A program made the translations under genes and the position numbers. DNA of 5,811 nucleotides, taken from assembly GCA_017548245.1 (NCBI GenBank), contig JAFYMU010000185.1:1-5811 (forward strand), in the 5' to 3' direction. How positions within the stretch are numbered: the first letter of the stretch is position 1; every line of letters starts with the position of its first letter. The notes under the pieces are model-generated. The model was given only the letters and a program-made list of their open reading frames with translations. It had not been told where the DNA came from and did not search any database. Origin of the DNA: Kiritimatiellia bacterium (GTDB lineage Bacteria; Verrucomicrobiota; Kiritimatiellia; RFP12; DVOR01). Positions 1 to 5,811 of the stretch are shown here, one piece after another.

Positions 1-1
1 G

Positions 2-1105
2 GCCGCAGGGTTAATCTACACCGTCGTGGCCATCCTTGCCAAGATTATTGGTTGCGGTTTGCCGACGCTCCTCTTCGGATTCACCCCGATGGGCGCCTTG
101 CGCGTGGGCTTAGGCATGGTGCCGCGTGGCGAAGTGGCGTTGATTATCGCCGGTATTGCGGCAGCGGCTGGCCACAGTGAAGTCTTGGGCGTGGCCGTGT
201 TGATGACCCTGCTCACCACCTTGGCCGCACCGCCCCTCCTGGTCACCGCCTTCAACATCCGCAAGCGCGGTCACCGTCAGGAAGAAGACAACACCGCCGT
301 GCCCACGGCCGTTTACAACTTCCCGAACCATGCCGTGACCAACAACATGATGGCGCGCATCATTCACACTCTCTCCAATGAAGACTTCTTCACCCACCAG
401 ATTGATCCGGCAGAGGGGCTCTACCAAGCACGCCGTTCGGACATGGTGCTCACCATCGTCTGTGGCGACAATACCATCTCCTTCTCGGCAAAGCCTGAAG
501 CCCTGCCCTTTGTGCGAGTGGTCATGAAGGAAACCATCGCCGAATTCGAAGGCGTGTTGGAAGCCTTGAAGAAGCCGATCTCCGAAGACACCCATTTGGC
601 GATTGACGATGCTTCGGCAACGAATCGCAAAAAATTGTCGCCAGCCCGTTTGGCGGTATTGAACCGTCACATCAAGGAACGCACCATTATTCACCGTTTG
701 ACCTCGACCACGCGCGATGGCATTATCCACGAACTCCTCTTGCGTTTGCGTGAAGTGGGCGCGGTACAGGATTTGGAGCGCGCCGAGGAAGAGATTCTCA
801 AGCGCGAACGCGTGATGCCCACCTGTGTGGGTAGCGGTGTGGCCTGTCCGCACACGCGCACCAACACCGTTTCGAAATTGGTCTGCGCGATTGGTATTAC
901 CAACGAACCCATGGACTTCTCGGACGAAGAAGAGGGACACAATTGCCGTATCGTGATTCTCACGTTAACCCCCGATGCGCCTGGTAGCCCGTACATGACC
1001 TTCATTACCGCGATTCTCACGGCCTTGCGTTCGGAAGAAACGCGTGAAGCCATCTTGAATGCGCCGACTGCGGCTGCCATTAAGAAAGCCTTCCTTGCCC
1101 CATGA
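2..1105 (+). CDS. Cation:proton antiporter (CPA2/Kef-like) C-terminus fused to a PTS EIIA type-2 domain; 5'-truncated
   Basis: The open frame runs in from the left edge, so the true start lies upstream; the GTG at 26 is internal. Numbering from the first visible codon, residues 1-86 are hydrophobic helices with the antiporter signature GLGMVPRGEVALIIAG (about 37-51), typical of the last helices of CPA2 Na+(K+)/H+ exchangers. Residues about 100-215 form a soluble middle segment I cannot assign. Residues about 225-367 are a full-length EIIA domain of the fructose/PtsN type (PF00359-like), with the active-site motif ACPHTR; His284 (codon 851-853) is the expected phosphohistidine, normally charged by HPr or NPr. 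Inference: ion exchange at the inner membrane is modulated by PTS phosphorylation, as PtsN controls K+ transport elsewhere. The TGA overlaps the next start (ATGA). The missing N-terminus prevents naming the ion or the exact subfamily. The EIIA call is strong and the antiporter call good. Confidence 0.88.
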   Translation, partial: AAGLIYTVVAILAKIIGCGLPTLLFGFTPMGALRVGLGMVPRGEVALIIAGIAAAAGHSEVLGVAVLMTLLTTLAAPPLLVTAFNIRKRGHRQEEDNTAVPTAVYNFPNHAVTNNMMARIIHTLSNEDFFTHQIDPAEGLYQARRSDMVLTIVCGDNTISFSAKPEALPFVRVVMKETIAEFEGVLEALKKPISEDTHLAIDDASATNRKKLSPARLAVLNRHIKERTIIHRLTSTTRDGIIHELLLRLREVGAVQDLERAEEEILKRERVMPTCVGSGVACPHTRTNTVSKLVCAIGITNEPMDFSDEEEGHNCRIVILTLTPDAPGSPYMTFITAILTALRSEETREAILNAPTAAAIKKAFLAP

Positions 1106-2076
1106 TCCGTTTTTGCGCACTCTTCCTCCTTCTCTCCGTGTGGACCCTGACGGGGTTCGCACAAGAGGAGAGCTTTACGACGCGTCCGCGTGCGTACTAT
1201 GAGTTGATCATCAAGTCGGAACCCTTTGGGCCGATGGCGCCAGACGAACCCGAAATCGCGGAAGAGATCATCGTTCAAGACCCCGAAAAGGTGAAAGAGG
1301 AATCCTCCAAGATTCAACTCTGCGCGATGACCTACACCCCTGACGGCCGAACCGCCGTGGGCTTGATTGACAATGGTTCGAATCCGCCTGGGTACATCAC
1401 CCTCTTTGATGGCGATGAATCCAATGGACTCACCATGGTGCTCTCTAACTTGGAAGAGGAGTACGCCACCTTTACGCGTGACGGGGTGATGTTCACCCTC
1501 AAGTTGGGCCTCGGCTTAATGGAGACCATTACGCCCGAACTCCTCGCCCAACGCGAAGAAGAGGCAATCCTTGAAGAAGAGGCGCAGGCAGAGATTGAAC
1601 GGAAACGTCCCAACTCCTTGGCCGAACAGCTCATTGCCATGCAGATGAGTTTGCCCCCAGACGTGGAAGCACCGCCCTTGCCGATTCCGATCTTGGACAC
1701 CGAAGATTTCGTTCGTGAATTCGACCCCAATAAGGAACGTGGCGAACCCGAAACGGACGAAGAGGCCTTGATTCAGGCGGGCGTTGCCGAACTCCACGAT
1801 GCCGTTGCCTCGGGTGAAACACCCCAAGAATACTTGAAGCGTTTGGTGGAACATCGCCAACAAGAGGTGAAGCGTCAGCAGGACGAAAAGGCACGTGCCC
1901 AACAGGAATTGGACGAACAGTTGGCAAGCGGCAATCTCTCCAAGGAAACCGAAGCGTATCTCCGTCGCCGCACCAATATTGAGTTGATGAAGAAGGGCGT
2001 CGTTCCCTTAACGCCCGTGGATGATTTGACCGAGGAAGAACAGGCGGAAATTGACGCCGCCTTGCTTGAAGAGTAA
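1102..2076 (+). CDS. Secreted acidic protein of unknown function with signal peptide and charged helical C-terminal half
   Basis: I do not recognise a named family. The 324-residue product starts with a signal peptide (Arg3, hydrophobic 4-17, likely cleavage after GFA at 20), so it should be exported. Residues 41-44 read PFGP, followed by an acidic linker (46-69) and a compact beta-rich stretch (about 70-138: IQLCAMTYTPDGRTAVGLID, then a glycine-rich turn, then RDGVMFTLKLGLG). From about 143 the chain is highly charged and probably helical, with EEEAIL/EEEAQA repeats, a proline-rich break at 185-198 (PPDVEAPPLPIP) and a Gln/Glu/Lys/Arg-rich likely coiled coil at about 240-292. The C-terminus is very acidic. 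The PF...P plus short beta-domain layout is reminiscent of GspC/PilP periplasmic proteins of type II secretion or type IV pili; this is only an inference from pattern. The start is fixed by the ATGA overlap with the antiporter gene; no clear Shine-Dalgarno is seen, suggesting translational coupling. Confidence 0.85.
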   Translation: MIRFCALFLLLSVWTLTGFAQEESFTTRPRAYYELIIKSEPFGPMAPDEPEIAEEIIVQDPEKVKEESSKIQLCAMTYTPDGRTAVGLIDNGSNPPGYITLFDGDESNGLTMVLSNLEEEYATFTRDGVMFTLKLGLGLMETITPELLAQREEEAILEEEAQAEIERKRPNSLAEQLIAMQMSLPPDVEAPPLPIPILDTEDFVREFDPNKERGEPETDEEALIQAGVAELHDAVASGETPQEYLKRLVEHRQQEVKRQQDEKARAQQELDEQLASGNLSKETEAYLRRRTNIELMKKGVVPLTPVDDLTEEEQAEIDAALLEE

Positions 2077-2705
2077 TGAAAACGTGGTGCTTGATTGGTG
2101 GTATTGCCCTTGCGGTCATCCTCCCCTTCTGTCTCTGGGGAGAGGCCATTGATGCGTGGTTTGTCTCCATGGCAACGGCAGACACCACCACGCGCGCCGT
2201 GCTTGCCACCACCCTCTTCTCGGCCCTTGCCTTGGATATCTTCTTGCCCGTGCCCAGCAGTTTGGCAAGCACCCTTTGTGGCGCCTTCTTTGGTTGGTGG
2301 GGCGGCTTCGCCCTCTCCTTTGGTGCGATGACCGTGAGCTGCCTCTTGGGTTGGGCCATCGGTCGCCTCCTCACGCCCTTTGCACGCCGTTTGATTGGCG
2401 AAAACGACTTACCGCGTCTCCAAGCCGCCCTCACCCGTCACGGCATCCTCATCTTGCTCGCGTTGCGAACCGTTCCAGTGCTCGCCGAAGCCTCGGTGCT
2501 CCTCGCAGGCATTGCACGCGTTCCCTTCCGGAAGTGCATGCCGTTGCTCCTTTTGGGCAACGCGATTGTCTCCCTCGCCTATGTCTATGCAGGGGTCTAT
2601 GGGAAAAACGCGGAGAATATGTTGCCCGCCTTCTTGGGTTCGCTCCTCGTCTCAGGCCTCTTGATGTGCGGCACCTTCCTCTTTCGTCCAACGTCCAACT
2701 CGTAA
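2076..2705 (+). CDS. VTT-domain (SNARE-associated/DedA/TVP38-like) integral membrane protein
   Basis: The 209-residue product is almost entirely hydrophobic, with an N-terminal helix (3-20) and further membrane segments at about 41-60, 63-95, 122-147, 153-174 and 184-203. The VTT hallmarks are present: LPVPSSLASTLCGAFFGWWG (57-76, with the first re-entrant loop and its Pro/Gly residues), a GWAIGR segment (92-97), and the second half RTVPVLAEASVLLAG (131-145) followed by PFRK. VTT proteins are inner-membrane proteins linked to lipid scrambling or transport, membrane-potential homeostasis and envelope stress; the substrate cannot be told here. Arg131 matches the conserved arginine of the second loop, but the second arginine six residues on in DedA proteins such as YqjA is Ala137, next to Glu138; this LAEA form seems to mark a separate subfamily. 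The start overlaps the previous stop by one base (TAATG), implying coupled translation. Leucine codons include no CTG among 39. Confidence 0.88.
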   Translation: MKTWCLIGGIALAVILPFCLWGEAIDAWFVSMATADTTTRAVLATTLFSALALDIFLPVPSSLASTLCGAFFGWWGGFALSFGAMTVSCLLGWAIGRLLTPFARRLIGENDLPRLQAALTRHGILILLALRTVPVLAEASVLLAGIARVPFRKCMPLLLLGNAIVSLAYVYAGVYGKNAENMLPAFLGSLLVSGLLMCGTFLFRPTSNS

Positions 2706-2709
2706 GCAC

Positions 2710-2713
2710 AAGG
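2710..2713 (+). promoter_or_regulatory. Weak ribosome binding site deciding the start of the PatB-like gene
   Basis: AAGG lies six bases before the ATG at 2720. The same frame stays open upstream to 2156, inside the VTT gene, but that extension gives Arg/His/Pro/Cys-rich protein unlike any aminotransferase. This AAGG and the family-typical N-terminus (MDYAFDFF) favour 2720 as the real start. Confidence 0.55.
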
Positions 2714-2719
2714 CGCTCT

Positions 2720-3895
2720 ATGGACTACGCTTTTGATTTCTTTGACCAACCCCTCCAGCGCGACCAAAGCGACAGCATCAAGTGGCGCCAATATCCCAAA
2801 GATGTGGTGCCGTTGTGGATTGCCGATATGGACTTTCGCACCTGCCAGGAGATTACGGATGCGTTGGTCAAACGCGCCCAATCGGGGTGTTACGGTTATG
2901 CCGCCGACTCGCAAACGGCCATCCAAGCGATGATTGACTACCATCGCGACCACTACGGCATTGAGATTGATCCCGAATGGGTCTTGCCGCAACCGGGCGT
3001 GGTCACCTCGCTCAACCTCTTCTGCAAGATGTTGCGCCTCACGCGCCCCACGCGTTCCGATGTCTTCATTGGCGAACCCGTCTACCACCACTTTATGTCC
3101 GCAGCCGAATTGCAACAGGTGCGCGAACGGCGCATTGACCTGAAGCTGCACGGCAAACCCCTCCCACCGCTCTCGACCTTAGATCCGAACGGTGCTGGCG
3201 GTTGGATGTTCTGCAATCCCGCCAATCCCCTCGGCCACCTGTGGCAACCCGAGGAATTGCGCGACGTGCTCACCTTCTGCGACGAACATGACCTGCTCCT
3301 GGCCTCGGATGAGATTCACGGCGGACTCGTGTTGGACGAACCCTGCACGTACACGCCGATGCTCGCGATGGCCCGTTCGGATGCGGAACGCAACCGCATC
3401 TTGACCTTTGTCGCCCCCAGTAAGACGTGGAATGTGCCAGGCTTGGGTTGCGCCTTTGCCATTGTGCCCGACCCCGCCTTACGCCACTACTTCAGTCGCG
3501 AATACGATCAGATGGTGCCCTGCGTCAACCTCTTTGGTTGGGTCGGTGCCGAGGCAGCCTATCGTTATGGCGAACCCTGGCGTTTAGGCATGCTCGCCTA
3601 TTTGCGTCGCAATCGCAGCTTGTTACAAGACGCGGCGGTCCAGTGGCAACTGCCACTCTGCCGTCTTGACGCGACCTATTTGGCCTTCATGGACTGCACC
3701 ACCCTGTTGCCTCACTTGAAGGATGAAACGCCAGCACAATTCTTCCTCCGTCATGGCGTCGCGGTGCATGATGGCGCCATCTTCGGTTCGCCCGGTTGGG
3801 TGCGCCTCAACATCGCCACGCAAACCGCCCTTCTTCAAACGGCCATTGAGCGCATCGGCAACGCCCTTGCCTCCTTGCCCTACACCACCCTTTAA
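2720..3895 (+). CDS. patB: PatB/MalY-type PLP-dependent aminotransferase, putative cystathionine beta-lyase (C-S lyase)
   Basis: The 391-residue protein is a fold-type I PLP enzyme of the MalY/PatB subgroup of class I/II aminotransferases, which cleave the C-S bond of cystathionine or cysteine conjugates to pyruvate, ammonia and a thiol in the cytoplasm. Visible landmarks in order: PLWIADMDF (31-39) and YGY (58-60) near the substrate and cofactor site; LPQPGVVTSL (89-98), the glycine-containing phosphate-side loop; FCNPANPLG (164-172) with the PLP-contacting Asn; ASDEIHGGLVLD (195-206), where Asp197 should pair with the pyridine nitrogen; APSKTWNVPGLG (232-243), where Lys235 forms the Schiff base; and VRLNIAT (361-367), where Arg362 should bind the substrate carboxylate. 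Length is normal (about 390) and no catalytic residue is missing. SKTWN and the SDEIH context separate it from AspC-type aminotransferases. The exact substrate is inferred, and a regulatory role like that of E. coli MalY is possible. It lies 14 bases after the VTT gene and 27 before miaB. Confidence 0.9.
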   Translation: MDYAFDFFDQPLQRDQSDSIKWRQYPKDVVPLWIADMDFRTCQEITDALVKRAQSGCYGYAADSQTAIQAMIDYHRDHYGIEIDPEWVLPQPGVVTSLNLFCKMLRLTRPTRSDVFIGEPVYHHFMSAAELQQVRERRIDLKLHGKPLPPLSTLDPNGAGGWMFCNPANPLGHLWQPEELRDVLTFCDEHDLLLASDEIHGGLVLDEPCTYTPMLAMARSDAERNRILTFVAPSKTWNVPGLGCAFAIVPDPALRHYFSREYDQMVPCVNLFGWVGAEAAYRYGEPWRLGMLAYLRRNRSLLQDAAVQWQLPLCRLDATYLAFMDCTTLLPHLKDETPAQFFLRHGVAVHDGAIFGSPGWVRLNIATQTALLQTAIERIGNALASLPYTTL

Positions 3896-3910
3896 TCGAT
3901 TAGAACAGTT

Positions 3911-3915
3911 AAGGA
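3911..3915 (+). promoter_or_regulatory. Ribosome binding site of miaB
   Basis: AAGGA with a seven-base spacer to the ATG at 3923. It supports this start, which also places the first cluster cysteine at residue 11, as usual for MiaB. Confidence 0.75.
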
Positions 3916-3922
3916 TTCCCCT

Positions 3923-5263
3923 ATGCCAACCTTTGCCTTTCATACCTACGGTTGCCAAATGAACGTTCGCGAGAGCGAAGCCGCAGCCAAAGCCCTTCTT
4001 GATGCAGGCCACACGCCCGCCGCCGATGAAGAATCGGCCGATATTGTAATCGTCAACTCCTGTTCGGTGCGTGGTAAGGCGGAAGATAAAGCGCTCGGCA
4101 AGTTGGGCCTTCTCTGCGCGACCAAACGCGAACGCCCCAATCGCGTCATCGGTTTGATGGGCTGCATGGCGCAACGTTTGGGCAACGACATCTTTAAGAA
4201 GATTCCGACCTTGGACTTCTCGATTGGCACGCGTTGCGCTGACCGTGTGGCACCTGCGGTGGAAGCCGCACTTCAGGGTTCCGCCACGTTGGCGATGAAG
4301 GATTTGCACGAACAGCCTGATGCTCCGAGCGGTCACGTTTATCAGGGCGGCTTCTCGGCCTTTGTGACGATTTTGTTGGGTTGCAATCGCCGTTGCGCCT
4401 ACTGCATTGTGCCCGATGTGCGCGGTGACGAATGGAGCCGTCCGGCACGCGATGTGCTCAAGGAAGTGCGCGAACTCGCCGCCAATGGCGTGAAGGAGGT
4501 CACCCTCTTAGGTCAATCCATTATGAACTATGGGTTGCGCACGCCAGCCTTTGACGAACTCGATCCGCCCTCGCCTGGCGGTTACACATTGCCCTTCCCG
4601 CGCCTTCTGGAAGCCGTTGCGGCAATTGACGGCATCGAACGTATCCGTTTTACAAGCGGTCATCCCTCGGGCGTGACAGATGAATTGATTCGCCTCTATC
4701 GCGAAGAACCCAAACTCTGCCACCACTTGCACCTCCCGGTGCAGAGCGGTTCGACGGGCGTGCTCTCGCGGATGCGCCGCGGTTACACGCGTGAACGTTA
4801 TTTGGAAGCGGTGAAACGTCTGCGTGAAGCGGTGCCAGATATTGCCGTGACGACGGACGTTATCGTGGGCTTCCCGGGCGAAACCGAAGCAGACTTTGAA
4901 GAGACCCGCACGATGATGGCGGAAGCAGGTTTTGATAACGCCTTCATCTTCAAGTACAGCCCGCGCCCTGGAACGGTTTCAGCGACGTGGGAAGATGACG
5001 TTTCGGATGCTGAAAAGGCGCGTCGTAATCAGGTGCTTTTGGGCGACCAAGACGTTCGTGGTGCGCAAATCAATCAGGCCTTGATTGGTCAAACCGTGGA
5101 AGTTTTGGCTGAAGGCCCCAGCTTGCGCAACAAGGCCCGTTGGTCGGGACGAACCTCTTCCAATAAGATTGTAATCTTTACGCCGCCAGAACGTATTCAA
5201 CCGGGTGACATCGTCTCGCTCACCATTGCGAAGGCTGCGCCTCAGACGTTGTACGCTGAATAA
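3923..5263 (+). CDS. miaB: tRNA-2-methylthio-N6-dimethylallyladenosine synthase MiaB
   Basis: MiaB is a cytoplasmic radical-SAM enzyme that methylthiolates i6A37 to ms2i6A37 in tRNAs reading UNN codons, using two 4Fe-4S clusters and two S-adenosylmethionines. The 446-residue product has the full family layout. The N-terminal methylthiotransferase domain (about 3-110) has three cluster cysteines: Cys11 in YGCQMN, Cys47 in NSCSVR and Cys81 in GCMAQ. The radical-SAM core (about 142-370) has CNRRCAYC (Cys154, Cys158, Cys161) and HLHLPVQSGS (268-277). The C-terminal TRAM domain (about 386-446) carries SGRTSSNKIVIF (408-419). The GRT..NK motif and YGCQMN favour MiaB over the paralogues MtaB and RimO. 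The loop usually read LLGQNVN is LLGQSIMNYG here (195-204), a lineage-type variant and not an obvious defect. Length is normal and no key residue is missing. It has its own ribosome binding site and lies 27 bases from each neighbour. Confidence 0.96.
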   Translation: MPTFAFHTYGCQMNVRESEAAAKALLDAGHTPAADEESADIVIVNSCSVRGKAEDKALGKLGLLCATKRERPNRVIGLMGCMAQRLGNDIFKKIPTLDFSIGTRCADRVAPAVEAALQGSATLAMKDLHEQPDAPSGHVYQGGFSAFVTILLGCNRRCAYCIVPDVRGDEWSRPARDVLKEVRELAANGVKEVTLLGQSIMNYGLRTPAFDELDPPSPGGYTLPFPRLLEAVAAIDGIERIRFTSGHPSGVTDELIRLYREEPKLCHHLHLPVQSGSTGVLSRMRRGYTRERYLEAVKRLREAVPDIAVTTDVIVGFPGETEADFEETRTMMAEAGFDNAFIFKYSPRPGTVSATWEDDVSDAEKARRNQVLLGDQDVRGAQINQALIGQTVEVLAEGPSLRNKARWSGRTSSNKIVIFTPPERIQPGDIVSLTIAKAAPQTLYAE

Positions 5264-5278
5264 GTTCACGCAGATGAC

Positions 5279-5284
5279 AAGGAG
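5279..5284 (+). promoter_or_regulatory. Strong ribosome binding site of the alkaline phosphatase gene
   Basis: AAGGAG sits six bases before the ATG at 5291. It is the best Shine-Dalgarno match in the window and fixes the start of the signal peptide that follows. No promoter elements or PHO-box-like repeats are evident in the 27-base gap. Confidence 0.8.
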
Positions 5285-5290
5285 AACGCC

Positions 5291-5811
5291 ATGAAACGGT
5301 TACTGACACTCTTTTTACTCTTCCCCTTACTTGCCCTCGCGGCACCCAAGAACATCATCGTGATGATTCCTGACGGCACTGGCCACGCCTCCCTTACGGC
5401 GGCGCGTCACGCCAAGGGCGAACGGTTGGCCATTGAAGAGGTGATTTACGGTACCATTGAAACGCGTTCGGCCGACAATAGCGTCACGGACTCCGCTGCG
5501 GCGGCCACTGCAATGGCGTGTGGCGAACGCACCTACAACAGCGCCATCGGGGTGAATCTTGACCGCGTACCCTTGCGTTCCATCTCCGAGTGGGCGCAGG
5601 CGATGGGCAAAGCCGTTGGCATTGTGACGACCGACGCCATCACGGGCGCGACCCCGAGCGGTTTTTCGGCACACGTGGTGAGCCGTTCCAACGCCGCGGA
5701 GATTCTCGAACAGCAAATCGCGACAGGCTTTGATCTCTTCTTGGGCGGTGGCGCGAGCCATTTGACGCCTGAACTCAAGCAGTTTATGGCCACGCAGGGT
5801 TACACCTTGAC
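5291..5811 (+). CDS. Alkaline phosphatase (PhoA family), secreted, 3'-truncated by the window end
   Basis: 173 full codons are visible; the gene runs off the right edge. Family members are usually 400-550 residues, so more than half is missing. A signal peptide (MKRLLTLFLLFPLLALA, cleavage probably after Ala17) sends the enzyme to the periplasm or cell surface, where it hydrolyses phosphomonoesters to release phosphate. The PF00245-type core follows: NIIVMIPDGTG (21-31) with metal ligand Asp28 (E. coli PhoA Asp51); SVTDSAAAATAMACG (64-78) with Asp67-Ser68 as the Asp101-Ser102 nucleophile pair; VGIVTTDAITGATPSGFSAH (109-128) with Thr121 for the Mg ligand Thr155; Arg132 for substrate-binding Arg166; and LGGGASH (151-157). 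Gly119 aligns with PhoA Asp153, which is commonly Asp or His; Gly there should alter the Mg site. The remaining metal ligands lie beyond the window. The family is clear; substrate preference is unknown. No phosphate-control element is seen upstream. Confidence 0.93.
   Translation, partial: MKRLLTLFLLFPLLALAAPKNIIVMIPDGTGHASLTAARHAKGERLAIEEVIYGTIETRSADNSVTDSAAAATAMACGERTYNSAIGVNLDRVPLRSISEWAQAMGKAVGIVTTDAITGATPSGFSAHVVSRSNAAEILEQQIATGFDLFLGGGASHLTPELKQFMATQGYTL

Noticed and set aside
110..940. Long minus-strand open frame (276 residues)
   Set aside because: It lies opposite the antiporter-EIIA gene, is rich in His/Gly/Arg and has no recognisable motif; the + strand holds a clear protein family over the same bases.
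1555..1583. Direct repeat GAAGAAGAGGC (at 1555 and 1573)
   Set aside because: The two copies are in frame 18 bases apart and encode EEEA twice; this is ordinary repetition in an acidic helix, not a DNA-level element.
1631..2434. Minus-strand open frame of 267 residues spanning the junction of genes 2 and 3
   Set aside because: Composition is Arg/Pro/Lys-rich with no domain, and it is a shadow of two well-supported + strand genes.
2156..2719. Upstream extension of the PatB-like frame
   Set aside because: The extension overlaps most of the VTT gene in another frame and encodes low-complexity Arg/His/Pro/Cys-rich sequence. The family-typical N-terminus begins at 2720, with AAGG before it.
3875..3905. 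Possible promoter before miaB (TTGCCC then an AT-rich GATTAG)
   Set aside because: The -10 match is poor and the -35 falls inside the PatB-like coding end; too weak to call without transcript data.
5264..5290. Searched for a terminator or PHO-box-like control site between miaB and the phosphatase
   Set aside because: The gap is only 27 bases, with no inverted repeat, T-run or repeated box; only the ribosome binding site is visible.
5327..5761. Minus-strand open frame inside the alkaline phosphatase gene
   Set aside because: It is fully antisense to conserved phosphatase motifs and shows no motif or ribosome binding site of its own.

Overview
This window carries six protein genes in a row, all on the + strand and very tightly spaced: a 5'-truncated cation:proton antiporter fused to a PTS EIIA domain, a secreted acidic protein of unknown function, a small VTT-domain (DedA/TVP38-like) membrane protein, a PatB/MalY-type PLP C-S lyase, the tRNA methylthiotransferase MiaB, and a 3'-truncated PhoA-family alkaline phosphatase. 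No tRNA, rRNA, insertion sequence, CRISPR array or convincing terminator is visible. The non-coding gaps are 14, 27 and 27 bases, so there is no intergenic stretch worth a separate description.

Layout. Positions 2-1105 encode the last transmembrane helices of a CPA2-type antiporter, a middle segment of unknown fold, and a complete EIIA domain with its phospho-accepting histidine. The next start overlaps by ATGA (1102). The secreted protein (1102-2076) ends in TAATG, which starts the VTT protein (2076-2705). After 14 bases comes the PLP enzyme (2720-3895). After 27 bases comes miaB (3923-5263) with its own AAGGA, and after another 27 bases the phosphatase (5291 to beyond the window end) with AAGGAG. 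Genes 1-3 are probably translationally coupled. The whole run could be one transcript, although the functions do not form an obvious pathway.

Organism. This is a Gram-negative-type bacterium of moderately high GC (roughly 55-60% by eye). Leucine is written mainly as TTG and CTC, and CTG is almost absent (0 of 39 leucines in the VTT gene, 2 of 38 in miaB), which is unusual at this GC. The antiporter-EIIA fusion, the wording of the MiaB motifs and this codon style fit a PVC-superphylum bacterium (Verrucomicrobiota, Kiritimatiellota or Lentisphaerota). That placement is a low-confidence impression, not a result.

How the genes might work together. Genes 1-3 act at the envelope (ion exchange with possible PTS phospho-control, a periplasmic or outer-envelope protein, and an inner-membrane VTT protein). 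Genes 4-5 are housekeeping (sulfur amino-acid metabolism and tRNA position-37 modification). Gene 6 is a secreted phosphomonoesterase. I see no clearly new defence or mobile system. The most unusual items are the antiporter-EIIA fusion with its unexplained linker domain, the secreted protein with a possible GspC/PilP-like core, and a glycine in the alkaline phosphatase where E. coli PhoA has Asp153.
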